Positions 49,681 to 60,658 of a stretch of 64,000 nt of DNA are shown one piece after another. The DNA is from Pseudomonas batumici (GTDB lineage Bacteria; Pseudomonadota; Gammaproteobacteria; Pseudomonadales; Pseudomonadaceae): assembly GCF_000820515.1 (NCBI RefSeq), contig NZ_JXDG01000009.1, positions 1 to 64,000 on the forward strand. The letters run 5' to 3'. Every line of letters starts with the position of its first letter. Within the stretch, counting starts at the first letter, position 1. Both the position numbers and the translations under genes were made by a program. The notes beneath the pieces are model-generated. The model had not been told where the DNA came from, ran no database searches, and saw nothing but the letters and a program-made list of their open reading frames with translations.

Positions 49681-49801
49681 GGTGGCAGTCCGCAAAGAAA
49701 CGCCGCCATGATAACCAGTCGGGGGCCGCTTGTCCGGCCCGGTCGCTCGAAGACCTCGAGTGAAGGCTGCTTTTAAGTATAGAAAGCGAGTGGAGAAAGC
49801 C

Positions 49802-51148
49802 ATGAGTTCAGCACAAAGCGTCGGCCCGCAGGCGTTGCCGGTCCTGCAGGAGCAGGTCGAGCAGATTCTCGCCGAAGCCAAACGCCAGGGCGCCAGTGCC
49901 TGTGAAGTGGCGGTATCCCTGGAGCAGGGGCTGTCAACTTCGGTGCGCCAGCGGGAAGTGGAAACCGTCGAGTTCAACCGTGACCAGGGCTTTGGCATCA
50001 CCTTGTACGTGGGTCAGCGCAAGGGTTCGGCCAGCACCTCGGCCAGCGGCCCCGAAGCGATTCGCGAAACCGTGGCGGCAGCCCTGGCCATCGCCAAGCA
50101 CACCTCGGAAGACCAGCACTCGGGCCTGGCTGACGGTGCCCTGATGGCGAAGGAGCTCAAGGACTTCGACCTGTTCCATGCCTGGGACATCAGCCCCGAG
50201 CAGGCCATCGAGCGCGCGCTGACCTGCGAGGCGGCGGCCTTCGATGCCGACCACCGGATCAGCAATGCCGACGGCACCACCCTGAGCACTTCCCAGGGTT
50301 GCCGGGTGTATGGCAACAGCCACGGTTTTATCGGTGGCTCGGCATCGACCCGGCACAGCCTCAGTTGCGTGATGATCGCCGAAGGCGACGGCCAGATGCA
50401 GCGCGATTACTGGTATGACGTCAATCGCCAGGGCGAATTGCTGGCGGATGCCGTCAGCATTGGCCGCAAGGCGGCGCAGCGGGCGGCCAGCCGCCTGGGC
50501 GCGCGTCCGGTACCGACCTGCGAAGTGCCGGTGCTGTTCTCGGCAGAGTTGGCCGGTGGCTTGTTCGGCAGTTTCCTTTCGGCGATCTCCGGCGGCAACC
50601 TGTACCGCAAGTCTTCGTTCCTCGAGGGGGCGATGGGCCAGCGCCTGTTTCCGGAGTGGCTGACCCTCGACGAGCGTCCGCACCTGATGCGCGGCATGGC
50701 CAGCTCGGCCTTTGACGGCGACGGCCTGGCGACCTATGCCAAGCCGTTCGTGGAAAATGGCACCCTGGTCTCCTATGTGCTGGGTACCTATTCGGGACGC
50801 AAGCTGGGCCTGCCGAGCACGGCCAACGCCGGTGGCGTGCATAACCTGTTCGTGACCCATGGGGTCGAGGACCAGGATGCGCTGATCCGGCGCATGGGGC
50901 GCGGGCTGCTGGTGACCGAGTTGATGGGCCAGGGCCTGAACATGGTCACCGGGGATTATTCGCGGGGCGCGGCGGGTTTCTGGGTTGAGAATGGCGAGAT
51001 CCAGTTCCCGGTCCAGGAAGTGACCATTGCCGGCAACATGCGTGACATGTTCAAGCAGATCGTCGCCGTAGGCAGCGATCTTGAGCTGCGCAGCCATATC
51101 CGCACGGGCTCGGTGCTGATCGAGCGGATGACCGTGGCCGGTAGCTGA
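49802..51148 (+). CDS. pmbA: Metalloprotease PmbA (TldE)
   Basis: The 448-residue partner of TldD lacks the HExxxH zinc motif, as expected for this subunit, and has [29 protein letters not shown] near the N-terminus and [21 protein letters not shown] near the C-terminus. Start ATG 49802 gives the standard length. A strong terminator follows. Confidence 0.95.
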   Translation: MSSAQSVGPQALPVLQEQVEQILAEAKRQGASACEVAVSLEQGLSTSVRQREVETVEFNRDQGFGITLYVGQRKGSASTSASGPEAIRETVAAALAIAKHTSEDQHSGLADGALMAKELKDFDLFHAWDISPEQAIERALTCEAAAFDADHRISNADGTTLSTSQGCRVYGNSHGFIGGSASTRHSLSCVMIAEGDGQMQRDYWYDVNRQGELLADAVSIGRKAAQRAASRLGARPVPTCEVPVLFSAELAGGLFGSFLSAISGGNLYRKSSFLEGAMGQRLFPEWLTLDERPHLMRGMASSAFDGDGLATYAKPFVENGTLVSYVLGTYSGRKLGLPSTANAGGVHNLFVTHGVEDQDALIRRMGRGLLVTELMGQGLNMVTGDYSRGAAGFWVENGEIQFPVQEVTIAGNMRDMFKQIVAVGSDLELRSHIRTGSVLIERMTVAGS

Positions 51149-51160
51149 TTGCATGGGGTG

Positions 51161-51200
51161 AAAAAAAGGCGCGCCATCCGCTGGATGGCGCGCCTTTTTT
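51161..51200. terminator. Bidirectional intrinsic terminator after pmbA
   Basis: A 12-bp perfect stem (51168-51179 with 51183-51194) is flanked by seven A on the left and six T on the right, so it can stop transcription from pmbA (+) and from ptsO (-). Confidence 0.95.
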
Positions 51201-51254
51201 GTGGCGTGTGCTTTACACGCGCTGAAAGGTGTAGGGGCGGTGGGGAGGGCGGCG

Positions 51255-51527
51255 TTACTCGCCCTCGTCGAAATAGTTGTTGATCAGCTTGACCAGTGCG
51301 GCCATCGCGTCATCTTCCTGCTCGCCTTCGGTCTTCAGGTGAATCCGGGTGCCCTTGCCGGCCGCCAGCATCATCATGGCCATGATGCTCTTGCCGTCGA
51401 CCATGCTTTCAGGTGTGCGCCCGGCGCGGATCTGGCAGGGGAACTGGCCGGCAACACCGACGAACTTCGCTGAAGCGCGGGCGTGCAGACCCAGTTTGTT
51501 GATGATTTCAATTTCCAGAGCGGGCAT
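51255..51527 (-). CDS. ptsO: Phosphocarrier protein NPr (PTS-Ntr HPr)
   Basis: The 90-residue HPr homologue has the phosphorylatable His15 in KLGLHARASAKFV and the Ser46-region SIMAMMMLAAGKG. It passes phosphate from PtsP to PtsN in the nitrogen PTS. It ends the rpoN-hpf-ptsN-rapZ-ptsO operon. Confidence 0.96.
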   Translation of the reverse strand: MPALEIEIINKLGLHARASAKFVGVAGQFPCQIRAGRTPESMVDGKSIMAMMMLAAGKGTRIHLKTEGEQEDDAMAALVKLINNYFDEGE

Positions 51528-51543
51528 CGCGGTGGGGGTCCTT

Positions 51544-52401
51544 TCAGCTAAGGTCGCGGTGGCGGACCTGGACGTTCTTCAGGGATTGTTGCAGGGCCTT
51601 GCCCAAGCGTTCGGTGAGGTAGACGGAGCGGTGATGTCCCCCCGTGCAGCCGATGGCAATAGTGACATAAGCGCGGCTGCTGGCGGCAAAACGCGGTAAC
51701 CATTTGAGCAAATAACTGGAAATATCCTGGTACATCTCCTCGACATCCGGTTGTGCGGCCAGGTACTCGGCCACCGCCTGGTCGAGCCCGGACTGCTCGC
51801 GCAACTCCGGTTTCCAGTAGGGGTTGGGCAGGCAGCGTACGTCAAACACCAGGTCGGCATCCACCGGCATCCCGCGCTTGAAACCGAATGACTCCACCAG
51901 GAAGGCCGTGCCCGGTTCCGGCTGGTTCAGCAGGCGCAGCTTGATGGTGTCACGCAACTGATAGAGGTTCAGGTGGGTGGTATTGACCTTGAGGTCGGCC
52001 AGGTCCGAGATCGGCCCCAGCAGGTTGCTTTCGTCGCGGATGGCCTCGGCCAGGGAGCGATCGGCACTGCTCAGCGGGTGGCGCCGACGGGTTTCGGAGA
52101 AGCGCTTGAGCAGGGTTTCTTCGTCGGCGTCCAGGTACAGGACATCGCACTGGATATGCCGGCTGCGCACTTCAGCCAGCAGTTCCGGGAACCGCGACAG
52201 GTGGCTGGGCAGGTTGCGTGCATCGATGGAGACGGCGACCAGCGGTTGTGCCAGCTCGGTATGGATCAGCGCTCGCTCGGCCAGTTCCGGCAACAGGCCG
52301 GCCGGCAGGTTGTCGATGCAGTAGTAGCCACTGTCCTCGAGAACATCGAGGGCGGTGCTTTTACCTGAGCCGGAGCGGCCGCTGACGATGATCAAGCGCA
52401 T
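51544..52401 (-). CDS. rapZ: RNase adapter protein RapZ
   Basis: The 285-residue P-loop protein has Walker A GRSGSGKS (residues 8-15), a Walker B-like [14 protein letters not shown] and the C-terminal domain with [13 protein letters not shown]. In E. coli RapZ directs RNase E to GlmZ and senses glucosamine-6-phosphate; the role in Pseudomonas is less clear. It lies two bases after ptsN and 16 before ptsO. Confidence 0.95.
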   Translation of the reverse strand: MRLIIVSGRSGSGKSTALDVLEDSGYYCIDNLPAGLLPELAERALIHTELAQPLVAVSIDARNLPSHLSRFPELLAEVRSRHIQCDVLYLDADEETLLKRFSETRRRHPLSSADRSLAEAIRDESNLLGPISDLADLKVNTTHLNLYQLRDTIKLRLLNQPEPGTAFLVESFGFKRGMPVDADLVFDVRCLPNPYWKPELREQSGLDQAVAEYLAAQPDVEEMYQDISSYLLKWLPRFAASSRAYVTIAIGCTGGHHRSVYLTERLGKALQQSLKNVQVRHRDLS

Positions 52402-52403
52402 GG

Positions 52404-52868
52404 TTAATGACCGTTCTGCTCGTCCAGGACCACCTGATACAGGGCCTGGTTGGAGGCTGCAGCGCGGAGTTTGTCGCGGACGTCCTTGCGGTCCAGCATG
52501 CTGGCAATCTGCCGTAGCAGCTCCAGGTGGGCATCGGTGGCCGCTTCCGGGACCAGCAGGACGAACAGCAGGTCAACCGGCGCGCCGTCGATGGCGTCGA
52601 AATCGATGGGGGCGTCCAGGTGCATCAGGGCGCTGATGGGCGTCAGGCAACCCTTGAGGCGGCAGTGTGGAATGGCAATGCCATTGCCGAAACCGGTCGA
52701 GCCAAGTTTTTCCCGCGCAACCAGGCTATCGAAGACGTCCTGCATGGCCAGGTAAGGGACTTCGCGGCTGATCAGGTTGGCAATTTGCTCGAGGGCTTTC
52801 TTTTTACTGCCGCCCGGCACGTTCACCAGGGAACGGCCGGGGGTCAGGATGCTTTCAAGTCGGATCAT
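52404..52868 (-). CDS. ptsN: PTS IIA-like nitrogen regulatory protein PtsN
   Basis: The 154-residue EIIA-Ntr has the phosphorylated His68 in [13 protein letters not shown]. It ends the PTS-Ntr chain and in Pseudomonas affects carbon/nitrogen balance and polymer synthesis. Its start is nine bases from the hpf stop. Confidence 0.96.
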   Translation of the reverse strand: MIRLESILTPGRSLVNVPGGSKKKALEQIANLISREVPYLAMQDVFDSLVAREKLGSTGFGNGIAIPHCRLKGCLTPISALMHLDAPIDFDAIDGAPVDLLFVLLVPEAATDAHLELLRQIASMLDRKDVRDKLRAAASNQALYQVVLDEQNGH

Positions 52869-52877
52869 GGATGGGTG

Positions 52878-53183
52878 TCAGCGACCTGTACCCTGGAGCA
52901 GGTGCAGGTTCTTTTCCTTATGCTTTTTCAGTTGTCGGTCCAGCTTGTCGGTGAGCAGGTCGATCGCGGCATACATGTCGTCATGCTCGGCGTTGGCGAC
53001 GACTTCACCGCCGTGGATATGCAAGGTGGCTTCAATTTTCTGCTTCAGTTTTTCGACGGCCATGGTCACCTGTACGTTGGTGATCTTGTCGAAATGCCGC
53101 TCCAATCGGTCGAGTTTCTCGCCGATGTAAACACGCAGGGGTTCGGTCACTTCCAGTTGATGTCCACTGATATTGACTTGCAT
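52878..53183 (-). CDS. hpf: Ribosome hibernation-promoting factor, short form
   Basis: The 101-residue protein has the HPF/YfiA fold (MQVNISGHQLEVTEPLRVYIGEKLDRLERHF) with basic helices, and lacks the long C-terminal dimerisation domain. It promotes inactive 100S ribosomes in stationary phase. It sits 79 bases downstream of rpoN. Confidence 0.95.
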   Translation of the reverse strand: MQVNISGHQLEVTEPLRVYIGEKLDRLERHFDKITNVQVTMAVEKLKQKIEATLHIHGGEVVANAEHDDMYAAIDLLTDKLDRQLKKHKEKNLHLLQGTGR

Positions 53184-53262
53184 ACAGCTTCTCCTTCGTT
53201 GCCAGTGCATAAAGCGGCAGGCGATTACCTGCCACTGGAACGCTGTAACGGGGCCCTGCCGC

Positions 53263-54759
53263 CTACATCAGTCGCTTCCGCTCGCTGGAGGGAGCGATCC
53301 CCAGAGACTCACGGTATTTGGCGACGGTACGACGGGCCACCTGAATGCCTTGTGCCTCCAGTAAACCAGCGATCTTGCTGTCACTCAACGGCTTTTTCTG
53401 ATTTTCCGCTGCAACCAGTTTCTTGATGATCGCGCGGATCGCCGTGGACGAGCATTCACCGCCCTCGGAGGTGCTGACGTGGCTGGAGAAAAAGTATTTC
53501 AGTTCATAGATACCGCGGGGGGTATGCATGAATTTCTGTGTGGTGACCCGGGAAATCGTCGACTCGTGCATGCCGACCGCTTCGGCGATGTCATGCAGGA
53601 CCAGCGGCTTCATCGCCTCGTCACCGTATTCCAGGAAGCCGCGCTGGTGCTCGACGATCTGGGTGGCGACTTTCATCAGGGTCTCGTTGCGGCTCTGCAG
53701 GCTCTTGATGAACCAGCGGGCTTCCTGCAACTGGTTGCGCATGAAGGTGTTGTCGGCGCTGGTGTCGGCGCGCCGGACGAAGCCGGCGTACTGCGGGTTG
53801 ACCCGCAGGCGCGGCACCGATTCCTGGTTCAGCTCCACCAGCCAGCGCTCGTTGTCCTTGCGCACGATCACGTCGGGTACGACGTACTCGGCTTCGGTGG
53901 ACTCGATTTGCGAACCCGGGCGCGGGTTGAGGCTCTGGACCAGCTCGATGACCTGGCGCAGCTCGTCTTCCTTGAGCTTCATGCGGCGCATCAACTGGCT
54001 GTAGTCGCGGCTGCCGAGCAGGTCGATGTAGTCGATGACCAGGCGCTGTGCCTCGGCCAGCCAGGGCGTCCTGGTCGGCAACTGACGCAGTTGCAGCAAC
54101 AGGCATTCGCCCAGGTTGCGCGCACCGATGCCGGCCGGTTCGAATTGCTGGATGCGATGCAGCACCGCTTCGATCTCGTCCAGCTCGATGTCCAGCTCCG
54201 GGTCGAAGGCGTCGAGGATTTCCTCGAGGGTTTCGTCCAGGTAGCCCTGATTGTTGATGCAATCGATCAGGGTCACGGCGATCAGTCGATCGGTGTCGGA
54301 CATCGGCGCCAGGTTCAACTGCCAGAGCAGGTGGCTCTGCAGGCTCTCGCCGGCGGAGGTGCGGGTGGTGAAGTCCCACTCGTCGTCATCGTTGCCGGGC
54401 AGGCTGCTGGCGCTGGTCTGGTAGACATCTTCCCAGGCGGTGTCGACGGGCAGCTCGTTGGGAATGCGCTCGTTCCAGTCGCCTTCATCGAGGCTGTCCA
54501 CCGTCGGCGCGGTTTCCTGCTGGTAGGACGGTTCCTGGATCTCGGTATTGGGGGTGTGCTCGGCTTTGTCGGCCAGTGGGTCGGTATTGTCGAAGTCGTC
54601 GCCTTCTTCCTGGCGTTCGAGCATCGGGTTGGACTCCAGGGCCTCCTGGATTTCCTGCTGAAGGTCCAGGGTCGACAATTGGAGCAGGCGGATGGCCTGT
54701 TGCAGCTGCGGTGTCATCGTCAGCTGCTGGCCCATTCTCAGGACTAGCGATGGTTTCAT
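53263..54759 (-). CDS. rpoN: RNA polymerase sigma-54 factor
   Basis: The 498-residue factor has the Gln/Leu-rich region I ([21 protein letters not shown]), an acidic region II, the core-binding and HTH regions, and the RpoN box [10 protein letters not shown] at residues 475-484. It controls nitrogen, motility and other genes with enhancer-binding activators. It heads the PTS-Ntr operon and is 187 bases downstream of lptB on the same strand. Confidence 0.98.
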   Translation of the reverse strand: MKPSLVLRMGQQLTMTPQLQQAIRLLQLSTLDLQQEIQEALESNPMLERQEEGDDFDNTDPLADKAEHTPNTEIQEPSYQQETAPTVDSLDEGDWNERIPNELPVDTAWEDVYQTSASSLPGNDDDEWDFTTRTSAGESLQSHLLWQLNLAPMSDTDRLIAVTLIDCINNQGYLDETLEEILDAFDPELDIELDEIEAVLHRIQQFEPAGIGARNLGECLLLQLRQLPTRTPWLAEAQRLVIDYIDLLGSRDYSQLMRRMKLKEDELRQVIELVQSLNPRPGSQIESTEAEYVVPDVIVRKDNERWLVELNQESVPRLRVNPQYAGFVRRADTSADNTFMRNQLQEARWFIKSLQSRNETLMKVATQIVEHQRGFLEYGDEAMKPLVLHDIAEAVGMHESTISRVTTQKFMHTPRGIYELKYFFSSHVSTSEGGECSSTAIRAIIKKLVAAENQKKPLSDSKIAGLLEAQGIQVARRTVAKYRESLGIAPSSERKRLM

Positions 54760-54838
54760 GGCAGGGGCTTAACACCTTATTCGCCGGCGCGCATGCGCCA
54801 TCCACTCTACAGGGCGCCGGGGCGCCAAACATAAGCAA

Positions 54839-54844
54839 ATTATA
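54839..54844 (-). promoter_or_regulatory. Candidate -10 element of rpoN
   Basis: On the minus strand TATAAT lies 80 bases before the rpoN ATG. No convincing -35 is seen at the right spacing. The upstream 54881-54906 forms an AT-rich 9-bp palindrome (CAATAAAAA/TTTTTATTG). Confidence 0.35.
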
Positions 54845-54946
54845 TGCCTGAAACCCGAGGGTTTGCCTAGAGCGCTGTAACAATAAAAATCCTGTGGTTT
54901 TTATTGAACGGGACGCGCTCCGGCGCTGGATCCGTTCCCTCGATGT

Positions 54947-55672
54947 CTACAGTCGGAACTCGTGGCCGAGGTAGACTTCCTTGACCAGTTCGTTGGCCAG
55001 GATGGTGGTCGAGTCGCCCTCGGCGATCAGCTGTCCATCGTTGACGATGTAGGCGGTTTCGCAGATATCCAGGGTCTCGCGGACGTTGTGGTCGGTGATC
55101 AGTACGCCGATGCCCTTGGCCTTGAGGTGGTGGATGATCTGTTTGATATCGCCTACGGAAATCGGGTCGACCCCGGCGAAGGGTTCATCGAGCAGGATGA
55201 ATTTCGGCGCGGTGGCCAGGGCGCGGGCGATTTCCACGCGACGCCGCTCGCCACCGGACAGGCTCATGCCGAGGTTGTCGCGAATGTGGCTGATGTGGAA
55301 CTCCTGCAGCAGGCTTTCCAGCTCCTTGCGGCGGCCGTTCTTGTCGAGGTCCTTGCGGGTCTCGAGGATCGCCATGATGTTGTCCGCCACCGACAGCTTG
55401 CGGAAAATCGACGCTTCCTGGGGCAGGTAGCCGATCCCGGCGCGGGCGCGGCCGTGCATGGGCTGGTGGCTGACGTCCTGGTCGTCGATCAGCACGCGGC
55501 CCTGGTCGGCCTGGACCAGGCCGACGATCATGTAGAAGCAGGTGGTCTTGCCGGCACCGTTGGGACCGAGCAGGCCGACGATCTGCCCGCTGTCGATCGA
55601 CAGGCTGACATCACGCACCACCTGGCGACTTTTGTAGGCCTTGGCCAGATGCTGGGCTTTCAGGGTTGCCAT
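54947..55672 (-). CDS. lptB: LPS export ATPase LptB
   Basis: The 241-residue ABC ATPase powers LptB2FGC. Walker A is [12 protein letters not shown], the signature is [15 protein letters not shown] and Walker [15 protein letters not shown]. It overlaps the lptA stop by one base (TAATG). Confidence 0.97.
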   Translation of the reverse strand: MATLKAQHLAKAYKSRQVVRDVSLSIDSGQIVGLLGPNGAGKTTCFYMIVGLVQADQGRVLIDDQDVSHQPMHGRARAGIGYLPQEASIFRKLSVADNIMAILETRKDLDKNGRRKELESLLQEFHISHIRDNLGMSLSGGERRRVEIARALATAPKFILLDEPFAGVDPISVGDIKQIIHHLKAKGIGVLITDHNVRETLDICETAYIVNDGQLIAEGDSTTILANELVKEVYLGHEFRL

Positions 55673-56217
55673 TACTGCGCCTTCTGCTGGTCGGTTTTCT
55701 GCTTCGGCTGGATGACCATGTCGATGCGTGGGCGCGGGGCGGTGATAGCGTTGCCGGTGGCGCGCCCGGCCTGGGCGACCTGCTTCACCGTGTCGTAGAC
55801 GATTTTCTCGCCTTCGGTGGTGTTGCCGTCGTTGATCACCTTGGCCTTGTCGATCAGGATGATGCGATTCTGCTGGGCGTGGTACTGGATGGTCACGCCA
55901 TAGCCTTGCACCGGCTTCGGATCGCCGACTTTCTGCAACTGCTCGAAGTAGGCCAGGTTGCCCACGGAGGTCACCACGTCGATGGCGCCGTCCTTGGTGC
56001 GGGTCAGCGTCACGGTGTTGCCCTTGACGATCATCGAGCCCTGGGTGATGACCACGTCGCCCTTGTAGGTGGCGATGCCTTGCTTGTCGTCCAGTTGAGC
56101 GTCGTCGGCCTGGATGCGGATGGGCTGCTGGCTGTCGGTCGGCAGTGCCCAGGCGCTCACGCTTCCCAGTGCCGCACCCAGGCCAAGCAAAATAGGGAGG
56201 GTTTTAACGAGACTCAT
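55672..56217 (-). CDS. lptA: Periplasmic LPS-bridge protein LptA
   Basis: The 181-residue protein has a cleavable signal peptide ([21 protein letters not shown]) and an OstA-type beta-jellyroll ([31 protein letters not shown]) that forms the periplasmic bridge for LPS. It overlaps lptC by 14 bases and lptB by one. Confidence 0.95.
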   Translation of the reverse strand: MSLVKTLPILLGLGAALGSVSAWALPTDSQQPIRIQADDAQLDDKQGIATYKGDVVITQGSMIVKGNTVTLTRTKDGAIDVVTSVGNLAYFEQLQKVGDPKPVQGYGVTIQYHAQQNRIILIDKAKVINDGNTTEGEKIVYDTVKQVAQAGRATGNAITAPRPRIDMVIQPKQKTDQQKAQ

Positions 56218-56776
56218 ACTGTCCTCTTACATTGGACAGCAGGTGTATCCGGCTGTCGTTCAAATACGCTTTCATTCCATTGCCAGTGGTCACGCCGTCG
56301 GCGCCGTCGATTCTAACGGCTTGTTCGGTCTGCGCATATTGCTGCTGTGGGAATACTGTCATTCGACTGCTGGTAATGATGACTTCCCGCTGTAGTTCGT
56401 CGGTGCGTGCGACCCGGACCGAGTCGATCAGTTCGATCTGGGTGCCGTCCGGATTGACCTCGGCGTGCTCGCTCTGGACATGCCAGGGATAGACCGTGCC
56501 ACGGTAGATGTGCATGTCGGGCTTGGTCACCAGGGTCACGTCCGAAGCCTTGAGGTGTTCGACCTTGTCGCCGACCAAGTCGTACTGCACCCGGCCGTCG
56601 GGCATGTATTGGATGCTGTGGGCATTGATAGCGTAGTAGTCGATCTGGGTTTCATCGACCTTGGCCACCGGGCGCTCGAGGAAGCGCTCCGGGCTGATGT
56701 TCCAGTAGCCGGCGGCCGCGAAAATGGCGGCAATGACTCCGAACAGCAGAATGTTGCGAATTTTCTTGCTCAGCAT
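56204..56776 (-). CDS. lptC: LPS transport protein LptC
   Basis: The 190-residue protein has one N-terminal membrane anchor (ILLFGVIAAIFAAAGYW) and a periplasmic beta-jellyroll that takes LPS from LptFG and passes it to LptA. Its start is nine bases from the kdsC stop. Confidence 0.94.
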   Translation of the reverse strand: MLSKKIRNILLFGVIAAIFAAAGYWNISPERFLERPVAKVDETQIDYYAINAHSIQYMPDGRVQYDLVGDKVEHLKASDVTLVTKPDMHIYRGTVYPWHVQSEHAEVNPDGTQIELIDSVRVARTDELQREVIITSSRMTVFPQQQYAQTEQAVRIDGADGVTTGNGMKAYLNDSRIHLLSNVRGQYESR

Positions 56777-56784
56777 AAATGGCT

Positions 56785-57309
56785 CTACAGGTAGGCGGCG
56801 TGAGCCGCTTCAAGGCTGCCCTGGGCTTGCAGGATCAGCTCGCAGAATTCGCGGGCGGCGCCTTCGCCGCCCCGGGCACGGGTGATGCCGTGGGCGTGTT
56901 CGCGCACGAAGCTGGCGGCGTTGGCCACGGCCATGCCCAGCCCGACGCGACGGATCACCGGCAGGTCCGGCAGGTCGTCGCCCAGGTAGGCCACCTGTTC
57001 ATAGCTTAGATTGAGTTGGGCGAGCAGGGCATCAAGGACTACAAGCTTGTCTTCGCGACCCTGGTAGACATGGGGGATGCCCAGGTTCTGAGCGCGGCGT
57101 TCGACCAGTGCGGTCTTGCGACCGCTGATGATCGCGGTTTGCACGCCGGCGGCCATCAGCATCTTGATGCCCTGGCCGTCGAGGGTGCTGAAGGACTTGA
57201 ATTCGCTGCCGTCCTCGAGAAAGTACAGGCGGCCGTCGGTCAGTACGCCATCGACGTCGAAGACCGCCAGCTTGATGGCCTTGCCGCGTTGCAACAGATC
57301 GTCGTTCAT
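56785..57309 (-). CDS. kdsC: 3-deoxy-D-manno-octulosonate 8-phosphate phosphatase
   Basis: The 174-residue HAD-family phosphatase has the nucleophile motif VFDVDGVLTDGRLYF, then IISGRKTALVERRA and AYLGDDLPDLPVIRRVG. It lacks a cap domain, as KdsC does, and makes Kdo. Its ATG directly follows the kdsD TAA. Confidence 0.96.
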   Translation of the reverse strand: MNDDLLQRGKAIKLAVFDVDGVLTDGRLYFLEDGSEFKSFSTLDGQGIKMLMAAGVQTAIISGRKTALVERRAQNLGIPHVYQGREDKLVVLDALLAQLNLSYEQVAYLGDDLPDLPVIRRVGLGMAVANAASFVREHAHGITRARGGEGAAREFCELILQAQGSLEAAHAAYL

Positions 57310-58284
57310 TTACATCACTCCCGCGCGCAGCAGATCGTGCATGTTCAGGGCGCCCACCGGACGGTCCTCGCTGTCGACCACCACCAGCGCGCTGATCTTG
57401 TGGTCTTCCATGATTTTCAGGGCTTCGGCGGCGAGCATCTCGGCCCGGGCGGTCTTGCCGTGGGGGGTCATGACGTCTTCGATCAGGGCGCTGTGAATGT
57501 CGATGGTGCGGTCCAGGGTTCGACGCAGGTCGCCGTCGGTGAAGATCCCGGCCAGACGGCCGTCGGCTTCGACGATCACGGTCATGCCGAGGCCTTTGCG
57601 CGTCATTTCCATCAGCGCGTTTTTCAGCAGGGTGCCGCGCAGTACCTGCGGCAGCTCGTCGCCTGCGTGCATGACATTTTCCACTTTCAGCAGCAGGCGC
57701 CGCCCCAGGGCACCGCCCGGGTGGGAAAAGGCGAAGTCCTCGGCGGTGAAACCACGGGCTTCGAGCAGGGCCACCGCCAGGGCGTCGCCCATCACCAGGG
57801 CCGCCGTGGTGGAGGAGGTCGGGGCCAGGTTCAGTGGGCAGGCTTCATGCTCGACATGCACGTTCAGGTTGACTTCGGCGGCCTTGGCCAGCGGCGAGTC
57901 GGGGTTGCCGGTCAGGCTGATCATCTGGATGCCCAGGCGCTTGATCAGGGGCAGCAGGGTGACGATCTCCGCGGTCGAGCCGGAGTTGGACAGCGCCAGG
58001 ATGATGTCGTCCCGGGTGATCATGCCCATGTCGCCGTGGCTGGCCTCGGCGGGGTGCACGAAAAAGGCCGTGGTGCCGGTGCTGGCCAGGGTGGCGGCGA
58101 TCTTGTTGCCGATGTGCCCGGACTTGCCCATGCCGACCACCACCACACGGCCCTTGCTGGCCAGAATCATTTCGCAAGCGCGTACGAAATCTGCGTCGAT
58201 ATGGGTCAGCAAGCCTTCCACGGCTTCGAGTTCGAGGCGGATGGTGCGTTGTGCCGATTGAATCAGATCGCTGGATTGGCTCAT
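57310..58284 (-). CDS. kdsD: D-arabinose 5-phosphate isomerase
   Basis: The 324-residue enzyme has an N-terminal SIS domain (VVVGMGKSGHIGNKIAATLASTGT) and two C-terminal CBS domains (VMTPHGKTARAEM region and the preceding repeat). It supplies arabinose 5-phosphate for Kdo. It is the first gene of kdsD-kdsC-lptC-lptA-lptB and is divergent from the mla operon. Confidence 0.96.
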   Translation of the reverse strand: MSQSSDLIQSAQRTIRLELEAVEGLLTHIDADFVRACEMILASKGRVVVVGMGKSGHIGNKIAATLASTGTTAFFVHPAEASHGDMGMITRDDIILALSNSGSTAEIVTLLPLIKRLGIQMISLTGNPDSPLAKAAEVNLNVHVEHEACPLNLAPTSSTTAALVMGDALAVALLEARGFTAEDFAFSHPGGALGRRLLLKVENVMHAGDELPQVLRGTLLKNALMEMTRKGLGMTVIVEADGRLAGIFTDGDLRRTLDRTIDIHSALIEDVMTPHGKTARAEMLAAEALKIMEDHKISALVVVDSEDRPVGALNMHDLLRAGVM

Positions 58285-58573
58285 GTCGGAAATCGTATAG
58301 CCTGATGAAAAGGCGCGATTATAGCGGTAATGACTTCTTCACTCCCACTAGATCATTGCGTTTTGCATGGGGAGTGTAGGCATTTGCCTTCGGTTTTTGT
58401 CTCGCAGGCGGTCAAGTCCGGCGTATTTATCCTGAACGAGGGGGGATCGGCCTTGGGCGGTACGTATCAGCGGTGATATAGTTCGCGGCTAGTTCGGCCT
58501 GCTCCGGCAGTATGCGCTTCTTTTCAAGGGAGGCCAGGTGTCCGAGTCAAAGGCCGTATCGCAAGGAGTTTAG

Positions 58574-59383
58574 ATGAGCGCCGATAACGCCTACGCGGTC
58601 GAGCTGAAGGGTGTGACCTTCAAGCGCGGTGCGCGCAGCATCTTCAACAATGTCGACATTCGTATCCCGCGAGGCAAGGTCACCGGCATCATGGGGCCGT
58701 CCGGGTGTGGCAAGACCACCCTGTTGCGGCTGATGGGGGCACAACTGCGCCCCAGCGCCGGCGAAGTCTGGGTCAATGGTCAGAATCTCCCCACGCTGTC
58801 GCGCGGCGACCTGTTCGACGCCCGCAAGCACATGGGCGTGCTGTTCCAGAGCGGCGCGCTGTTCACCGACCTGGACGTTTTCGAGAACGTCGCCTTTCCG
58901 CTACGGGTTCATACCCAGTTGCCGGATGAAATGATCCGCGACATCGTCCTGCTCAAATTGCAGGCCGTCGGCCTGCGCGGGGCGGTCGACCTGATGCCCG
59001 ACGAACTGTCCGGCGGCATGAAGCGTCGCGTGGCACTGGCCCGGGCGATCGCCCTGGACCCGCAGATCCTCATGTACGACGAACCGTTCGTCGGCCAGGA
59101 CCCGATCGCCATGGGTGTGCTCGTGCGCCTGATCCGCCTGCTCAATGACGCCCTGGGCATCACCAGCATCGTGGTCTCCCACGATCTGGCCGAAACCGCC
59201 AGTATCGCCGACTACCTGTATGTGGTCGGTGACGGCCAGGTACTGGGGCAAGGCACCCCCGAGGACCTGATGAACGCCGATAACCCGCGTATCCGCCAGT
59301 TCATGAAGGGCGATCCCGACGGTCCCGTGCCGTTTCACTTTCCGGCGCCGGACTACCGCACCGATCTGTTGGGGAAGCGCTGA
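58574..59383 (+). CDS. mlaF: Phospholipid transport ATPase MlaF
   Basis: The 269-residue ATPase of the MlaFEDB complex has Walker [10 protein letters not shown] (residues 41-49), the signature [14 protein letters not shown] and Walker [15 protein letters not shown]. The operon keeps outer membrane lipid asymmetry. AAGGAG lies seven bases before the ATG. Its stop overlaps the mlaE start (TGATG). Confidence 0.96.
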   Translation: MSADNAYAVELKGVTFKRGARSIFNNVDIRIPRGKVTGIMGPSGCGKTTLLRLMGAQLRPSAGEVWVNGQNLPTLSRGDLFDARKHMGVLFQSGALFTDLDVFENVAFPLRVHTQLPDEMIRDIVLLKLQAVGLRGAVDLMPDELSGGMKRRVALARAIALDPQILMYDEPFVGQDPIAMGVLVRLIRLLNDALGITSIVVSHDLAETASIADYLYVVGDGQVLGQGTPEDLMNADNPRIRQFMKGDPDGPVPFHFPAPDYRTDLLGKR

Positions 59384-60180
59384 TGCGCAAGAAATCACTT
59401 ATCGAGAGAGTGCGCCTGTTCGGTCGTTCGGGCCTGGACGTGCTCGCCGTGTTCGGTCGTTCGGCGCTGTTCCTGTTCCACGTGCTGTTCGGCCGCGGCG
59501 GGATCGGCGGCAGCTTCGGGCTGCTGGTCAAGCAATTGCACTCCGTGGGCGTGATGAGCCTGGTGATCATCGTCGTTTCCGGGATCTTCATCGGAATGGT
59601 CCTGGCCTTGCAGGGCTTCAATATCCTCTCCAGCTACGGTTCCGAACAGGCAGTTGGGCAGATGGTCGCCCTGACCCTGTTGCGTGAACTGGGGCCGGTG
59701 GTCACCGCGCTGCTGTTCGCCGGACGTGCCGGTTCGGCGCTGACCGCCGAAATCGGCAACATGAAGTCCACCGAGCAGCTCTCCAGCCTGGAGATGATCG
59801 GTGTCGATCCGCTCAAGTACATCATCGCGCCGCGCTTGTGGGCCGGCTTCATTTCCCTGCCGGTGCTGGCGATGATCTTCAGCGTGGTCGGGATCTGGGG
59901 CGGTTCGTGGGTGGCGGTGGACTGGCTGGGCGTCTATGAAGGCTCCTACTGGGCCAACATGCAGAACAGCGTGACCTTCGGCAGCGACGTGCTGAACGGC
60001 ATCATCAAAAGTATCGTGTTCGCCTTCGTGGTGACCTGGATTGCCGTGTTTCAAGGCTACGACTGCGAGCCCACTTCCGAGGGGATCAGCCGTGCCACGA
60101 CCAAGACCGTGGTCTATGCCTCCCTGGCAGTGCTGGGCCTTGACTTTATTCTGACCGCTTTGATGTTTGGAGATTTCTGA
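59383..60180 (+). CDS. mlaE: Phospholipid transport permease MlaE
   Basis: The 265-residue permease has about five or six hydrophobic segments and the MlaE motifs [22 protein letters not shown] and [17 protein letters not shown]. It overlaps mlaF and mlaD by one base each. Confidence 0.96.
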   Translation: MRKKSLIERVRLFGRSGLDVLAVFGRSALFLFHVLFGRGGIGGSFGLLVKQLHSVGVMSLVIIVVSGIFIGMVLALQGFNILSSYGSEQAVGQMVALTLLRELGPVVTALLFAGRAGSALTAEIGNMKSTEQLSSLEMIGVDPLKYIIAPRLWAGFISLPVLAMIFSVVGIWGGSWVAVDWLGVYEGSYWANMQNSVTFGSDVLNGIIKSIVFAFVVTWIAVFQGYDCEPTSEGISRATTKTVVYASLAVLGLDFILTALMFGDF

Positions 60181-60647
60181 TGCAAAACCGCACCCTGGAA
60201 ATCGGTGTCGGCCTTTTTCTGCTGGCTGGCATCCTGGCTTTGCTGCTGCTTGCGCTGCGGGTCAGCGGACTGTCCCCGACGACAAGCACTGAAACGTATA
60301 AATTATATGCGTACTTCGACAATATCGCCGGTTTGACTGTCAGAGCCAAGGTCACCATGGCCGGTGTCACCATCGGCAAGGTGACGGCGATCGATCTGGA
60401 CCGCGACAGTTTCACCGGTCGGGTGACCATGCAAGTTGAAAAACGCGTGAATAACCTGCCGACTGATTCCACCGCGTCTATTCTCACGGCGGGCTTGCTC
60501 GGTGAGAAATACATCGGCCTCAGCGTGGGCGGGGAAGACACCCTGCTCAAGGATGGTGGGACCATCCACGACACCCAGTCGTCGCTGGTGCTGGAAGATC
60601 TGATCGGTAAATTCCTGCTCAATACCGTGAATAAAGACGCCAAATGA
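60180..60647 (+). CDS. mlaD: MCE-domain lipid-binding protein MlaD
   Basis: The 155-residue protein has one N-terminal membrane anchor (IGVGLFLLAGILALLLLALRV) and one MCE domain (YKLYAYFDNIAGLTVRAKVTMAGVTIGKV). It forms the hexameric periplasmic ring. It lies 11 bases upstream of the mlaC start. Confidence 0.96.
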   Translation: MQNRTLEIGVGLFLLAGILALLLLALRVSGLSPTTSTETYKLYAYFDNIAGLTVRAKVTMAGVTIGKVTAIDLDRDSFTGRVTMQVEKRVNNLPTDSTASILTAGLLGEKYIGLSVGGEDTLLKDGGTIHDTQSSLVLEDLIGKFLLNTVNKDAK

Positions 60648-60658
60648 GGAGTTTTTCC

